A DNA stretch of 32,490 bases from Candidatus Saccharimonadota bacterium. GTDB lineage: Bacteria; Patescibacteriota; Saccharimonadia; Saccharimonadales; UBA4665. The notes beneath the pieces are model-generated. The model saw only the letters and a list, made by a program, of their open reading frames with translations. It had not been told where the DNA came from and ran no database searches. Location of the stretch: positions 1-32,490 of the forward strand of contig DAHXLD010000005.1 in assembly GCA_027371845.1 (NCBI GenBank), in the 5' to 3' direction. Of this stretch, positions 6,709 through 14,018 are shown piece by piece (positions within the stretch are counted from its first letter, which is position 1; the number at the start of each line of letters is the position of its first letter). A program made the translations under genes and the position numbers.

Positions 6709-7782
6709 TTATTTAAATTCTTTTTTAGCAATATTCCATAAAGAAGGATCGTGAAGTACTTCCATGCGATAGTACCAATATTCTGCTCCCCAGAAGTAAA
6801 CTTCTCTCATCCCAGTAGCTTTAGCAAAATTAAATCTATTGTTAAGCCTTAGGGCATTCATTGACTTATTTTGTACTTTTAAAGATGTTTTAGTTATGGC
6901 TTGTCCTCCAGGCGGCCAAGCTTCAGCTTGAAGTTCTGTTATAATCATGTTTTTCCCAGTAATAATTTTTTGGACTTCAGCTAGGAAACTGTAATACCAA
7001 GATGGGAAAGGATACTCTAGGTATCTATGGGTAATGCTAGCATCCCATACCCTTTTATATATTGATATACCAAAGACATCTGGAGTCGGAGCGTTAAGTG
7101 GGAATCCGATAGCGTTGTTGCTTCTAGTGATAAGGATATTTTTATGGGGAGCAAGTTTGTTAACTATATTATATTCGTGAATGAGTCTTGATCGCGAAAA
7201 ATTTAAGCAATCGCCAAATCCTTTAAGAAAGTATTCATTTTCAACCTGGAAGCCACTTAGAGCTGGATTAGTTTTATACCTATTAACTACTTTGGTGATA
7301 TATGCATAGAGTTCGTTTTCCCAAAGGCTGGTCTTTTGACCTTTTATCCAACTAGGGGGGTGACACTCTGGCCACCTAGGTTGCCTTAAGCCAACTACTA
7401 AAAGAACTTTAGCGTGATGCTCATTGGCTAATTTAAACTCTTGATCTAGCTCTTTAAAATTATATGAATTTTTAGTTGCCTCAATATCTGACCAATAGCT
7501 TACAAACCTAAAATTTTTGATATTTATATTAAGTAAAGCTTCAAGTGTTTTATTGGGGTTAAGGCCGAGGCTTTCGGCATAGTCTGGCACAAAAGTAACC
7601 CCCATCTGATAAGGAATGTTTCTTTCGGAGTAAATATATATTTGACCAAGTATGTAAATTATTAAAACTACTATAATAATTACACTAAAGAAGATTAATT
7701 TTATTTTTTGATACTTACCTTTAAGCCAATAATTTCTAAGAAGCATAAAGGGGTTGATTTCGTTTAAAGAGATTTTTAACAT
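6709..7782 (-). CDS. Membrane-anchored glycoside-hydrolase-like protein (clan GH-A fold)
   Basis: A 357-residue protein with one strong membrane segment at residues 28-50 and a large outer domain. It follows the pattern of clan GH-A TIM barrels: a strand-4 acid/base in QVENEY (N182-E183) and a strand-7 nucleophile candidate in IITELQAEAW (E283), 100 residues apart. The opening GVTFVPDYAESLGL resembles the start of such barrels. Substrate is unknown; it might trim cell-surface or host glycans. The gene is divergent from a family 2 glycosyltransferase with only 11 to 32 bp between starts, depending on the start chosen for the latter, which supports a shared role in surface polysaccharide. The IS ends only 9 bp from its stop, so the insertion came close to but did not break it. 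Confidence 0.7.
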   Translation of the reverse strand: MLKISLNEINPFMLLRNYWLKGKYQKIKLIFFSVIIIVVLIIYILGQIYIYSERNIPYQMGVTFVPDYAESLGLNPNKTLEALLNINIKNFRFVSYWSDIEATKNSYNFKELDQEFKLANEHHAKVLLVVGLRQPRWPECHPPSWIKGQKTSLWENELYAYITKVVNRYKTNPALSGFQVENEYFLKGFGDCLNFSRSRLIHEYNIVNKLAPHKNILITRSNNAIGFPLNAPTPDVFGISIYKRVWDASITHRYLEYPFPSWYYSFLAEVQKIITGKNMIITELQAEAWPPGGQAITKTSLKVQNKSMNALRLNNRFNFAKATGMREVYFWGAEYWYYRMEVLHDPSLWNIAKKEFK

Positions 7783-7793
7783 ATAATTAGATA

Positions 7794-8666
7794 TTGAAAG
7801 TTAATATTTCCTTGATGAAATCTAAATTAGTTAGCATAGTAATTCCAGTATACAACGAAGGCCAATTTCTAGATGGGTGTTTAAAAGCTATCGCTAATCA
7901 AACTGTCATGCCCCTAGAAGTAATTGTGGTAGATAATAACTCTAATGATAGTTCAATAAAGATTTCTTCTAAATATAGATTTGCGAGGGTTGTTAAGGAA
8001 ACAAGACAGGGAGTAATATTTGCTAGGAATAAAGGGTTTGATTTAGCCAAAGGAAAGATTATTGGTAGGATTGATGCCGATAGTCATATCCAAGAGGATT
8101 GGGTTGAGACTGTTGAGAATATCTTTAAGGATAAAAACATTGATGCAGTTAGCGGAGGCGTCTATTATTACGACGTTATTTCTTCGAGGCTTTCGTATAA
8201 ATTTGACCTTTTCTTTAGGAAAGATTTAGCCATTAAGTTAAAAAACGAAGCTTTTCTGCAAGGTTCTAACATGGCTATAAAAAAAGAGTTATGGAATAAA
8301 GTAAAAGATAAAACTTGTACGGTTCCTGGTATACATGAAGATTTAGATTTAGCTATTCATTCAACAGACCTAGGTGCCAAGGTAGTTTTTTATCCTAAAC
8401 TAGTAGCAGGTGTGTCTCTTAGAAGGTATGAGGTTAGTTTTAAAAAGTTTTATCAATATATTAAGGTAACACCTTTTACATACAGGTATCATAATAAAAA
8501 GAGTGCTTCAAAATTTAATTTGATGTTTATCGTGTTAGTTTTGAGTTATTGGATAATTCTATTGGCTCATTTAGTCTATGATCCAAAAACTTCAAAAATA
8601 TCCTTACTGAGACCTTTTAATTATAAGCGTGAAGATCGAGTTGATCCAACTGTATTTACAAGCTAA
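7794..8666 (+). CDS. Family 2 glycosyltransferase
   Basis: The GT-A fold is clear: VSIVIPVYNEGQFLDGCL at the N-terminus, VVDNNSNDSS for nucleotide-sugar contact and the DxD-type IDADSHIQEDW. A hydrophobic segment near residues 240-262 may anchor it to the inner membrane face. It should transfer a sugar from a nucleotide donor to a lipid or glycan acceptor; the acceptor is unknown. Two starts are possible: TTG at 7794, which lies 6 nt after a perfect TATAAT (7782-7787) and would be leaderless, or ATG at 7815. The family fold starts right after the ATG, so the ATG is a fair alternative. The 3' end overlaps the convergent kinase-like gene by 4 bp. Confidence 0.88.
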   Translation: MKVNISLMKSKLVSIVIPVYNEGQFLDGCLKAIANQTVMPLEVIVVDNNSNDSSIKISSKYRFARVVKETRQGVIFARNKGFDLAKGKIIGRIDADSHIQEDWVETVENIFKDKNIDAVSGGVYYYDVISSRLSYKFDLFFRKDLAIKLKNEAFLQGSNMAIKKELWNKVKDKTCTVPGIHEDLDLAIHSTDLGAKVVFYPKLVAGVSLRRYEVSFKKFYQYIKVTPFTYRYHNKKSASKFNLMFIVLVLSYWIILLAHLVYDPKTSKISLLRPFNYKREDRVDPTVFTS

Positions 8667-9664
8667 GCAGCTTTGTCTATTTGTCGATGATAAGGATTGC
8701 TGGTTACGATTTCTATTCTAGGCTCCCCTAGTTTAATCGTTATTAAGGATCCTGATGGAATCACCCCAGTTTCTCCATCGGCCTGATAAGCTAAGGGTGA
8801 TTCATCGAGCGAACTTGCCGTGAATCTAACTACTTCACCGAGTTGGTGTTTATCATATAGTCCTAGAACTGCCTTTCCTAAACTTTTAAAAAATGTCGGA
8901 AAGCTTATCGGTCCAACGGCCATCTCTCCAAATTGGTCCTTGAAAGTTGAATTGCCGCTGAATCTTACTAACCCGCCGGCCATTCGATTGCCGTTAGGGA
9001 AAACATACTCATTAACCATGTCTGGTTCTTCATCTTCATGCTCTATTATGAGAGTGTCGTTGGTTTTTAAATTTTTAAGTATTTCATTTACTTGGTAGGC
9101 TTTTCGTACTTTTGGATTTTTGCTACTAACCTTTTCTCTGAATTCGTTACTATTGAAAATGGTCCCCATTTTGGCCGTAAATCCCAGGGCCCAATAAACC
9201 ATTGCTATGGTTTCGATTTTGTTGTCTGGAGCATTGATCTCGGGATGTTCCGCGGTTACTAGAAGTGGTCTATGGGGTAAAGACGGGCTACTTAAAGCTC
9301 TTCTAATAAAATAAGAATTAATAAAAGGGTGGACTTGACGAGCTAGGTCGCAGGCTCCACCTCCTCCCAGCGGATTCATTCTAGCTATATCGGGTTTAAT
9401 CTCGTAAAGGGCGCTATAAATATTATGGTTAACACCATCACCCCCTAGAATTATATGATCGGAGCTGCTAGATTCTAGGAGTAGCTGACGTGCCTCTGAT
9501 TCGTTACGGGGAGACTCAGCAACCATTAAGCCAAAACTAAGTCTTTTACTTAATTTTTCTAATTCCGACAAAGCGAAATCTACAAATCTAGGATCGGCTG
9601 GGTTGGGATGGCTAGTAACTAAAACTTCCTTGGGTATATGAGCTGTTTGCTCTAAATATTCCAT
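8663..9664 (-). CDS. Diacylglycerol-kinase-family protein
   Basis: The protein carries the nucleotide-binding signature of the DAGK/NAD-kinase superfamily, GGDGVNHNIYSAL (family GGDGT-xx-E), followed by NPLGGGGACDLAR in the place of the usual LPLGTGNDFAR and a C-terminal ADGETG matching the DGE motif. It probably phosphorylates a lipid or another hydroxyl substrate with ATP. The changes T to V in the first motif and the Gly-rich second motif are departures from the common form, so substrate cannot be guessed. It has its own promoter and a Shine-Dalgarno-like AAAGGTG 8 nt before the ATG. Confidence 0.75.
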   Translation of the reverse strand: MEYLEQTAHIPKEVLVTSHPNPADPRFVDFALSELEKLSKRLSFGLMVAESPRNESEARQLLLESSSSDHIILGGDGVNHNIYSALYEIKPDIARMNPLGGGGACDLARQVHPFINSYFIRRALSSPSLPHRPLLVTAEHPEINAPDNKIETIAMVYWALGFTAKMGTIFNSNEFREKVSSKNPKVRKAYQVNEILKNLKTNDTLIIEHEDEEPDMVNEYVFPNGNRMAGGLVRFSGNSTFKDQFGEMAVGPISFPTFFKSLGKAVLGLYDKHQLGEVVRFTASSLDESPLAYQADGETGVIPSGSLITIKLGEPRIEIVTSNPYHRQIDKAA

Positions 9665-9689
9665 AGATCACACCTTTAAATGTTATTCT

Positions 9690-9718
9690 ATTATACCCTG
9701 TTATGCTTTAAAAATCAA
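9690..9718 (-). promoter_or_regulatory. Promoter of the diacylglycerol-kinase-like gene
   Basis: On the minus strand TTGATT and a perfect TATAAT are separated by exactly 17 bp. The -35 lies in the last codons of the upstream cobO-like gene. The predicted start leaves a leader of about 20 nt that includes a Shine-Dalgarno. Confidence 0.65.
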
Positions 9719-10277
9719 TTCCCTTATTGGCCAGGAATTTATTGTCAAAATGATGCTTCTCTTTATGAATATTGCTTAGAATATCGACTAGATCTTTAAA
9801 TTCTTCTGGGAAATTCCTACCCGTTAAACATAGGCTAGTATTCTTAGCTTTTAAAACAATTAATTGTTTTAATTCTTTGTTGCTCAAAAGACCGTCGTGT
9901 ACAGCATTATTTATTTCATCACAGATAACTAGATCATATTCACCGCTGGATGATAGTTTTTGAGCTATTTTATAAGTTTTTTGAGCGCTTTTAAGATGTT
10001 CATTTTTAGAAATCTTGTGATCACTAAGTTCCCCCGCCTGATAAAAGCCCTTTCCTCCTTTGTAAAAAAAAAGATTATCTTTATAAATACTGGATATATC
10101 TCTAATAAAAATGTGCTCGCTAACGGGCCAGTGCTTAATAAATTGGATAAAAGCGACTTTCATTCGATTGCCTAAAGCTCTACCCATAAGCCCAAGGGCT
10201 GCCGATGTTTTCCCCTTGCCTTCACCGGTATAAACAATTACCACTGATTGTTTAGTTTGAAAATCTTCAAAACTCAT
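9708..10277 (-). CDS. cobO: CobO/BtuR-like corrinoid adenosyltransferase
   Basis: A P-loop protein with GEGKGKTSAALG at residues 18-29, then KVAFIQFIK, the DxxxxA segment YDLVICDEINNAV and LCLTGRNFPEE, which are the landmarks of CobA/CobO/BtuR ATP:corrinoid adenosyltransferases. The length (189 residues) is normal. The enzyme would attach adenosyl to reduced cobalamin, but no other cobalamin gene is visible and CPR bacteria rarely have cobalamin pathways, so it may salvage corrinoid or act on something else. It lies 17 bp downstream of an unknown gene on the same strand, probably in one transcript. No Shine-Dalgarno is obvious. Confidence 0.8.
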   Translation of the reverse strand: MSFEDFQTKQSVVIVYTGEGKGKTSAALGLMGRALGNRMKVAFIQFIKHWPVSEHIFIRDISSIYKDNLFFYKGGKGFYQAGELSDHKISKNEHLKSAQKTYKIAQKLSSSGEYDLVICDEINNAVHDGLLSNKELKQLIVLKAKNTSLCLTGRNFPEEFKDLVDILSNIHKEKHHFDNKFLANKGIDF

Positions 10278-10294
10278 TAAATAATTATCTAATA

Positions 10295-10765
10295 TTAAGA
10301 CCTTTCGTTCAAGTCCGTAGTTTGTTCAAAACATACTGAAACTAAAACATTTAGAAAGTTTTTTAATTCTCTTAATTTAACGGCTGCCGCATCCATTGAA
10401 TAATCTAAAACAACAGCATTTAAAACATTAAAATATTTTTCTAAATAGGTATCTTCATATACCTTATCTAAAGCTTTTGATTCTTCGAACGGAATTGAAC
10501 TTGAGTTGTCAAAGAAATCCTGTAAATATTCTTGGATTTTAGGTCCTTCAGCCAGCGAAAACAGTCTAATACGGATTAAGAAATCTTTAGCAATATCTAC
10601 GACCGGAGTGTTATTAAAAATGTTTCTAGGTATTAAAGTACTATTAGCAAACATCTTTTGACCATCAGCCTCGTCACCACTAAAAGTTGAACTTAAAAAA
10701 GAGACTCTAGATCTGAAATCTATCAATTCCAAAGTTGATTCTTGTTCGGGTATGGTTTCTTTCAT
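10295..10765 (-). CDS. Hypothetical protein, 156 aa
   Basis: I do not recognise a family. The sequence is acidic, soluble-looking and mostly predicted helical, with no membrane segment and no signal peptide. It has a good ribosome binding site (AGGGGAT, then ATG), and its frame is dense and ordinary in codon use, so it is very likely a real gene. It precedes the cobO-like gene by 17 bp and is probably cotranscribed with it. It may be a lineage-specific protein. Confidence 0.7.
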   Translation of the reverse strand: MKETIPEQESTLELIDFRSRVSFLSSTFSGDEADGQKMFANSTLIPRNIFNNTPVVDIAKDFLIRIRLFSLAEGPKIQEYLQDFFDNSSSIPFEESKALDKVYEDTYLEKYFNVLNAVVLDYSMDAAAVKLRELKNFLNVLVSVCFEQTTDLNERS

Positions 10766-10782
10766 GCCAATCCCCTAATCTA

Positions 10783-10805
10783 TTTTATCTTTTGTAAAGA
10801 TAAAA
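10783..10805. repeat. Perfect AT-rich dyad between two minus-strand genes
   Basis: TTTTATCTTT and AAAGATAAAA form a 10-bp perfect stem with a 3-base loop directly after the stop of the glutaredoxin-like gene and before the start of the next gene. It could be a weak terminator or mRNA 3' end stabiliser. It lacks a following T run, because the stem itself contains the A and T tracts. Confidence 0.5.
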
Positions 10806-10807
10806 AG

Positions 10808-11059
10808 CTAGATAAGGCTATGGGCCTTTAAACTTGAATCAATTTTTGGTCGATCAAATCCAATAATAATATCGCCATCTATGTCAAGAACTGGGATACC
10901 CATTTGTTTGCTCTTAGATACGGCAGCTTGGGCTGCGCTGGGATCTTTCTCGACATCAAGATCGGTGAATTTAACGCCTAATTTATTTAAATAATCTTTT
11001 GCGGCATGGCAAAAACCACACCAACTAGCTGTATATATTGTTACGTCTTTATTACTCAT
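10808..11059 (-). CDS. Glutaredoxin/mycoredoxin-like thiol oxidoreductase
   Basis: A small thioredoxin-fold protein: strand VTIYTASWCGFC with a CxxC active site (CGFC), helix AKDYLNKLGV, DLDVEKD, the cis-proline loop GIPVLDID and DIIIGFDRPKID. It reduces disulfides or glutathione/mycothiol-mixed disulfides; the electron donor is not shown here. The track start at 11119 adds 20 residues without family similarity. I place the start at 11059 (MSNKDVTIY), the usual glutaredoxin N-terminus, where a TATACT box lies just upstream. Confidence 0.88.
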   Translation of the reverse strand: MSNKDVTIYTASWCGFCHAAKDYLNKLGVKFTDLDVEKDPSAAQAAVSKSKQMGIPVLDIDGDIIIGFDRPKIDSSLKAHSLI

Positions 11060-11123
11060 AATAATTAGTATACTACTATATTTAGTAAAGTAAATATTAA
11101 TTAAGTTGTAAGGTTCCAAAAAA

Positions 11124-11152
11124 TTGACATATGGTTAATAAGTTAGTACAGT
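11124..11152 (+). promoter_or_regulatory. Promoter of the hypothetical gene before the atp operon
   Basis: A consensus TTGACA (11124-11129) and TACAGT (11147-11152) are separated by 17 bp. The ATG at 11163 lies 10 nt after the -10, so the leader would be only about 3 nt. Confidence 0.7.
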
Positions 11153-11162
11153 ATCTTAAATT

Positions 11163-11588
11163 ATGACAGCTTCTAATGAAAACATATACCTAATGTGTTC
11201 AAACACATCTCCCGAAGGATTGATGTCGTTAAGCTTTTCTTCGTTTAAAAATGAGGAGGGTTTAATGGCTTCAAGCCAACAGATTCTTACTTTAAAAACA
11301 GTCGATCAACCACCGGAATCGGATATACCAAGCTTGGGGTTATTGATCGTGGTTAAAGAAGTCCCGAGCTTAATGCCCAAACCTAAACAAGAAGATATTT
11401 CGGTAGTTTCTGAGGAGCAATTAGTAAAATCATGTATTGATTTTTGCAAAAATAGTTTAAGTCGAATAAGAGCCGAGATCCATGCTGAAATTCCAGACGG
11501 CTTAAAATCTTTTCTAGCTAATCTATTAAACAATCCCGATAAGCCAGATGAAGATACTGGGCCTTATAAAACCGGTCAATATCTGTAA
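11163..11588 (+). CDS. Hypothetical protein, 141 aa
   Basis: No family is recognised. The protein is soluble-looking, acidic to neutral, Ser/Pro-rich in the N-terminal half (MASSQQ, PKPKQED) and more helical near residues 90-125 (ELVKSCIDFCKNSLSRIRAEI-like). It has a near-consensus promoter of its own with a near-leaderless start, which argues for a real gene. It is co-oriented with the ATP synthase operon, whose own promoter lies 30 bp beyond its stop, so it is a neighbour but not necessarily an operon member. Confidence 0.65.
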   Translation: MTASNENIYLMCSNTSPEGLMSLSFSSFKNEEGLMASSQQILTLKTVDQPPESDIPSLGLLIVVKEVPSLMPKPKQEDISVVSEEQLVKSCIDFCKNSLSRIRAEIHAEIPDGLKSFLANLLNNPDKPDEDTGPYKTGQYL

Positions 11589-11619
11589 ATCTTTTATCAG
11601 TTAATTGGTTATAAATTTC

Positions 11620-11648
11620 TTGTAATAGTCTTATAGATAATATATACT
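11620..11648 (+). promoter_or_regulatory. ATP synthase operon promoter
   Basis: TTGTAA (11620-11625) and TATACT (11643-11648) are 17 bp apart. The atpI-like ATG at 11657 follows 8 nt after the -10, so the operon mRNA probably starts 1 or 2 nt before the ATG. Confidence 0.65.
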
Positions 11649-11656
11649 TTTTATAG

Positions 11657-11962
11657 ATGAAAAAGACGAAAGCGCCGAACAAAGCGCCCTCGCCTCCTTC
11701 TAAAACGAAAGAATTGGTGGCCAAGGGGTCTAATCCAGGAGCTGTTTTTATGGCTATGGTATTTGATATGAGCTGGAAACTCATTATCGTTTTTCTAGTA
11801 CCTGTCCTTTTAGGTAATTATCTAGATGATCATTTTAAAGTTTCTTATCTTTATCTCCTGTTGGGATTTGCTATTGGATTAGCTTTAGCGATCTTAGTTG
11901 TTTATGACGTATATAAAAAGGCTTCTGAAGTCCAATATAAAGATAATGGTAATAAAAAATGA
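11657..11962 (+). CDS. atpI: AtpI/AtpZ-like ATP synthase accessory protein
   Basis: A 101-residue protein with a basic, Pro-rich N-terminus and two membrane segments (about residues 38-54 and 62-83) joined by a short loop containing GNYLDDHF, the pattern of AtpI/AtpZ proteins that precede atpB in many bacteria. Such proteins help assemble the c-ring or supply magnesium. It is the first gene of the operon, has a leaderless-type start, and its stop overlaps the atpB start (ATGA). Confidence 0.8.
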   Translation: MKKTKAPNKAPSPPSKTKELVAKGSNPGAVFMAMVFDMSWKLIIVFLVPVLLGNYLDDHFKVSYLYLLLGFAIGLALAILVVYDVYKKASEVQYKDNGNKK

Positions 11963-12798
11963 TTAGTTTTTTTGCTAGCACTGGTCCTATTATTCACGTT
12001 GCCCCTGGTCAAGTTATGGAGATTCTAGGTGTTCCCATTAGTAATTCTATTCTTTATGGTTGGATCTGTTTAATTGCCTTAGTCGTTGCTCTAATTATTG
12101 TGGCTAGAAGGATTACTATTAAACCTAAAGGCGGCTTAATCCAGTTTATAGAAATCGCCGTTACATTTATGGGTAACTTTGTGGAGAGTTCGTTTGAGGA
12201 TAAAAAAATAGGCAGAAAGTATGTCCCTTATTTTGTTACGCTTTTTTGTTTTATCTTGTTTAATAACTGGTTGGGGTTATTACCTTTTGTAGGAGAAGGC
12301 TTTACATCAAATGGTTTTCCTTTGCTTAGACCGTTTACCGGCGACTTAAACGCAACATTTGCGATGGGTCTTTTTACTATGGTTCTAGTTTATTATGCTT
12401 CAGTTAAAGAATCGGGCGGGATCAAAAGGTACTTACGACACTTTTTTGTTGGTAGCCCCAAGAATCCTCTTTTTCTCTTGATTGGACTACTTGAGATGCT
12501 AACTGACTTAACTCGAGTTATAAGCCTATCCCTCCGACTTTTCTTAAACGTTGCAATTGGAGAAATAGTAATTGCTGTATTTTCTTATCTTGGCCATTTT
12601 TTAGCGCCAATAACTGCTTTACCCTTTACTTTGATTGAGGTTTTTATTGGAGCTCTTCAGGCTTATATATTTGCAGTTCTTGGAACAATGTATTTAGCTG
12701 TAGCCGTAAATCATTCAGCCGAACATTTGAACGAACCTGATGGAAAAAGGGTACAAAGAATAAAGTCACAAACAAAGGTGGCCACGAGTGAAGTTTAA
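11959..12798 (+). CDS. atpB: ATP synthase F0 subunit a
   Basis: Multi-pass membrane protein forming the proton half-channels of F0. The essential arginine is present in SLSLRLFLN (E. coli SLSLRLFGN), and PFTLIEVFIGALQAYIFAVL carries the conserved Glu and Gln of the last helices. The 279-residue length is normal. It overlaps atpI by 4 bp, which implies translational coupling. Confidence 0.97.
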   Translation: MISFFASTGPIIHVAPGQVMEILGVPISNSILYGWICLIALVVALIIVARRITIKPKGGLIQFIEIAVTFMGNFVESSFEDKKIGRKYVPYFVTLFCFILFNNWLGLLPFVGEGFTSNGFPLLRPFTGDLNATFAMGLFTMVLVYYASVKESGGIKRYLRHFFVGSPKNPLFLLIGLLEMLTDLTRVISLSLRLFLNVAIGEIVIAVFSYLGHFLAPITALPFTLIEVFIGALQAYIFAVLGTMYLAVAVNHSAEHLNEPDGKRVQRIKSQTKVATSEV

Positions 12799-12837
12799 TA
12801 ATATAATAATTGTAAAAGTAAAGGAGAATAAAATAAA

Positions 12838-13065
12838 ATGACTATTGCTGAAGCCATAAATACAGCCATTATTGGTAAAGGATTAATGATCGGTGGCGGT
12901 TTTATCGGACCGGGAATCGGTATTGGTTTAATCGGTGGTAATTATTTGCAAGCCGTTGGAAGAAACCCGGAAGCTGCTAAATTCTTAGGTCAAGCCCTAA
13001 TTTTCGTCGCTATTGTCGAGCTTTTCGGTTTACTAGCCTTTGCGTCAATATTTATCGTTAAATAA
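12838..13065 (+). CDS. atpE: ATP synthase F0 subunit c
   Basis: A 75-residue hairpin of two membrane helices. Helix 1 has the glycine-rich GPGIGIGLIGG, the loop has GRNPEAA, and helix 2 has the ion-binding carboxylate E61 in AIVELFGLLAF. The residues after E61 are Leu-Phe rather than the Ser/Thr of sodium-type rings, and no Gln stands at the helix 1 ligand position (Gly28), so proton use is likely. A strong AGGAG site precedes the ATG, as expected for the subunit needed in many copies. Confidence 0.97.
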   Translation: MTIAEAINTAIIGKGLMIGGGFIGPGIGIGLIGGNYLQAVGRNPEAAKFLGQALIFVAIVELFGLLAFASIFIVK

Positions 13066-13081
13066 AAGGATTATATAAAGA

Positions 13082-13612
13082 GTGTCTAATTTAATCATAT
13101 TTGCTACTAGTTCAAGTGGCTTAGGAGCCTTAGGAGTAAGCGGTTCAGCTTTTATAATTCAGCTTATAACCTTTATCTTGGGTTATATTGTTTTGCGTAA
13201 ATATGCCTTCGGGCCAATCATTAAAGCTTTAAACGAACGTCGTAAATTAATAGACGAAGGAGTCAAGCTGGGCGATCAAATGCGTCAAAAAAATGCTGAA
13301 TTTGAGGACCAAGTTAAACGTGATTTATTTAAAGCTCGAGCTAAGGCTGATCAAATTATTAGAGATGCTGAAACTAACTCTAAAGAACTAGTTTTAAAAG
13401 CCGAAAATGAAGCTCAAGTTAAAGCCAATTCTATTATAGAAGAAGCTACTCGAAGAACTGATCAAGATATGAAAAGAGCTAAAAGACAACTTGAAGGTGA
13501 GATTATTTCTTTAATCACGGAAGTTTCAGAAGCTTTAGCTCAAGATAAAATTGATTCCAAAAAGGACCTAGAATTTATTAATAGATCCTTAAGGGAGCAA
13601 GAGAGAGTATGA
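13082..13612 (+). CDS. atpF: ATP synthase F0 subunit b
   Basis: Peripheral stalk subunit. An N-terminal membrane segment (residues about 20-40, ending YIVLRKYAFGPI) is followed by a long charged coiled coil rich in Ala, Glu, Lys and Arg. The start is GTG. The end overlaps the atpH start (ATGA). Only one b gene is present, so the stalk would be a homodimer. Confidence 0.93.
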   Translation: MSNLIIFATSSSGLGALGVSGSAFIIQLITFILGYIVLRKYAFGPIIKALNERRKLIDEGVKLGDQMRQKNAEFEDQVKRDLFKARAKADQIIRDAETNSKELVLKAENEAQVKANSIIEEATRRTDQDMKRAKRQLEGEIISLITEVSEALAQDKIDSKKDLEFINRSLREQERV

Positions 13613-14016
13613 AAACTTCACGAGTTGAATTAGCTAAAATTATTTCCAGTAAAATTGATAAAGGGATTAATTTTAGTCGCCTTTCGAAAGAAATTGCCTC
13701 CTATTTACTGGAAGAAAGACGAGTTAATGAATTAAATTCTCTCATTAGAGACGTAATTAGATATAGGGCATCAAAAGGTCTTAGTGAAATTGATGTTATT
13801 TCGGCCCACGAGATTTCGAAAGAAATCGAATCAGAGGTTAAAAGATATGTTAAAACTATTGATGAAAATGTTAAGTCCATTGTTATAAACTCAAGGCTTA
13901 ATAAAAGTGTTATCGGAGGCTTAAAGTTAGAGGTTAATGCTTCCAGGGCACTAGATTTAAGCGTTCGAGCTAGATTTAATAATTTTAAACAACTCATAAA
14001 TCAAGGAAAGGTATAA
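13609..14016 (+). CDS. atpH: ATP synthase F1 subunit delta (short)
   Basis: Recognised by position and by the C-terminal signature [30 protein letters not shown], which matches the delta/OSCP end (IGG...D.S...L..L). At 135 residues it is about 40 shorter than most delta subunits (around 175); the reduction falls in the N-terminal helical domain that normally binds the alpha subunit N-termini. No frameshift is visible and the overlap with atpF fixes the start, so the short form looks genuine. Confidence 0.88.
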   Translation: MKTSRVELAKIISSKIDKGINFSRLSKEIASYLLEERRVNELNSLIRDVIRYRASKGLSEIDVISAHEISKEIESEVKRYVKTIDENVKSIVINSRLNKSVIGGLKLEVNASRALDLSVRARFNNFKQLINQGKV

Positions 14017-14018
14017 AA

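Noticed and set aside
12838-13065. Sodium-type c-ring
   Set aside because: The residues after the key Glu61 are Leu-Phe, not Ser/Thr, and no Gln ligand stands in helix 1.
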